The notes under the pieces: generated by a model
Databases searched by the model: none
Seen by the model: only the letters and a program-made list of their open reading frames with translations
What the model was told of the DNA's origin: nothing
Shown: positions 63,109 through 64,000 of the stretch, one piece after another
Layout of the letters: the number at the start of each line of letters is the position of its first letter
Position numbering within the stretch: the first letter of the stretch is position 1
Assembly: GCA_951828235.1 (NCBI GenBank)
Contig: OX639965.1
Location: 1,075,191-1,139,190, forward strand
Direction of reading: 5' to 3'
Length of the DNA: 64,000 nucleotides
Source of the DNA: an uncultured Gammaproteobacteria bacterium
Lineage (GTDB): Bacteria > Pseudomonadota > Gammaproteobacteria > Steroidobacterales > Foliamicaceae
Position numbers and translations under genes: made by a program

Positions 63109-64000
63109 CTACAGGCTGTAGTACATCTCGAATTCGACCGGGTGGGTAGAGGCGCGCAGCCGCGTGCACTCCTCGTCCTTCAGCTCCATGTAGCCTTCCA
63201 GAAGGTCGTCCGTGAAGACATCACCGGCCTTGAGGAAATCGCTGTCCGCACGCAATGCGTCCAGCGCCTCCTCGAGCGAGAATGCGACCGTGGGCAGCCC
63301 CGCCTCTTCCTCGGGCGGCAGGTCGTACAGGTCCTTGTCCACCGGGTCTCCGGGATGAATCTTGTTCTGAATCCCGTCGATTCCGGCCAGCAGCATGGCG
63401 GCGAACGCCAGGTAGGGGTTGGCCATGCTGTCGGGGAACCGCACCTCGACCCGGCGGGCGCGGGAGTCGGCCACGAACGGGATGCGCACCGCCGCCGAAC
63501 GGTTGCGGGCCGAATAGGCCAGCAGCGTCGGAGCCTCGAAACCCTTGACCAGCCGCTTGTAACTGTTGGTGGCGGGATTCGTGAAAGCGTTGAGCGCGCG
63601 CGCATGCTTGAGGATTCCACCGATGTAGTACATGCCGGCTTCGGAAAGCCCGCCGTAGCCGTCGCCGGAAAAGACATTGTTGCCGTCCCTGACCACCGAC
63701 TGGTGAACGTGCATGCCGTTGCCGTTGTCGCCCACCAGGGGCTTGGGCATGAAGGTGGCCGTCTTGCCGAACTGGTGCGCCGTGTTCATGACCGCGTACT
63801 TGAGAATCTGCACCTGGTCGGCCTTGGTGACAAGGCTGTTGAAACGCACGCCGATTTCGCCCTGACCGGCGGTGGCCACCTCGTGGTGATGCACTTCCAC
63901 GGGCAGGCCCAGGTCCTCGAGCGCCAGGCAGATCGTGGAGCGGATGTCCTGCAGCGAATCCACCGGGGGAACGGGGAAATACCCGCCCTTCACGCCGGGC
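63109..64000 (-). CDS. glnA: glutamine synthetase, type I (3' part)
   Basis: The last 297 codons are in the window; the 5' end lies beyond 64000, so this is a window-edge cut and not a truncation. Visible are [17 protein letters not shown] (metal ligands), [22 protein letters not shown], the [10 protein letters not shown] substrate loop and [15 protein letters not shown]. The adenylylation Tyr is in [11 protein letters not shown], so activity is probably controlled by GlnE. It encodes the ammonia-assimilating enzyme served by GlnK and AmtB at 12-14 kb. Confidence 0.96.
   Translation of the reverse strand, partial: PGVKGGYFPVPPVDSLQDIRSTICLALEDLGLPVEVHHHEVATAGQGEIGVRFNSLVTKADQVQILKYAVMNTAHQFGKTATFMPKPLVGDNGNGMHVHQSVVRDGNNVFSGDGYGGLSEAGMYYIGGILKHARALNAFTNPATNSYKRLVKGFEAPTLLAYSARNRSAAVRIPFVADSRARRVEVRFPDSMANPYLAFAAMLLAGIDGIQNKIHPGDPVDKDLYDLPPEEEAGLPTVAFSLEEALDALRADSDFLKAGDVFTDDLLEGYMELKDEECTRLRASTHPVEFEMYYSL

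Noticed and set aside
63109..64000. Truncated glnA pseudogene
   Set aside because: The frame is intact to the window edge; only the window boundary cuts it.

Overview
The window is a GC-rich bacterial chromosome segment carrying about 56 protein genes. Gene content and order point to a gammaproteobacterium: mrcA divergent from pilMNOQ-aroK-aroB, tesA divergent from ybbA, ppsA divergent from ppsR, envC next to yibN-gpsA, glnA followed by a DUF4124 gene, a GspB/ExeA pair, and a gammaproteobacterial-type gshA. I cannot name the genus. No rRNA, tRNA, CRISPR array, phage or transposase gene was seen. It looks like core chromosome with some unusual losses, fusions and repeats.

Layout. 1-3.2 kb holds a decaying locus: an MMPL/RND transporter broken by one in-frame TAA, and an internally deleted flavin-dependent halogenase. 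3.2-8.9 kb has envelope and stress genes (MltD, an L,D-transpeptidase, HtpG, MsrB), with a 262-bp element with 31-bp perfect inverted ends just before htpG. 9-14 kb carries YggT, a CDP-alcohol phosphotransferase plus HAD phosphatase pair, DacB, GlnK and AmtB. 14-20.7 kb carries MsrP-MsrQ, an MFS carrier with an orphan TRAP-type binding lipoprotein, a TPR/TonB-domain protein, MsrA and RpmE. 20.7-33 kb has citrate synthase, PBP1A, the type IV pilus assembly operon running into aroK-aroB-dgt-pyrF, and TesA. 33-42 kb contains the ybbA ATPase, then PpsA, PpsR and oligopeptidase B, which separate ybbA from its presumed partner permease ybbP. 42-49 kb has a motif-degenerate PEP carboxylase homologue coupled to gshA, two small secreted proteins, malate dehydrogenase and a DUF4399 lipoprotein.

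49-53.6 kb is a mevalonate-pathway block: HMG-CoA synthase, phosphomevalonate kinase, diphosphomevalonate decarboxylase and a short-chain prenyl diphosphate synthase. HMG-CoA reductase, mevalonate kinase and IPP isomerase are not in the window. 53.6-64 kb has ExeA/GspB, a FakA-FakB-like fusion, an orphan ABC-2 permease, EnvC, YibN, GpsA, a class 1B-like dihydroorotate dehydrogenase, an outer-membrane barrel with a G10 tract at its ribosome-binding site, DUF4124 and the 3' part of glnA.

The most unusual non-coding feature is a set of four dispersed hairpin elements (14157-14260, 22235-22334, 41729-41840, 41865-41962). Their loops are homologous, but each has its own 28-31-bp, perfectly or nearly perfectly paired arms, so the two arms of each copy have changed together. 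All sit just 3' of genes. A second pattern is a TANNAT box exactly six bases before the ATG of msrB, the CDP-alcohol phosphotransferase gene and msrP, which suggests leaderless transcripts.
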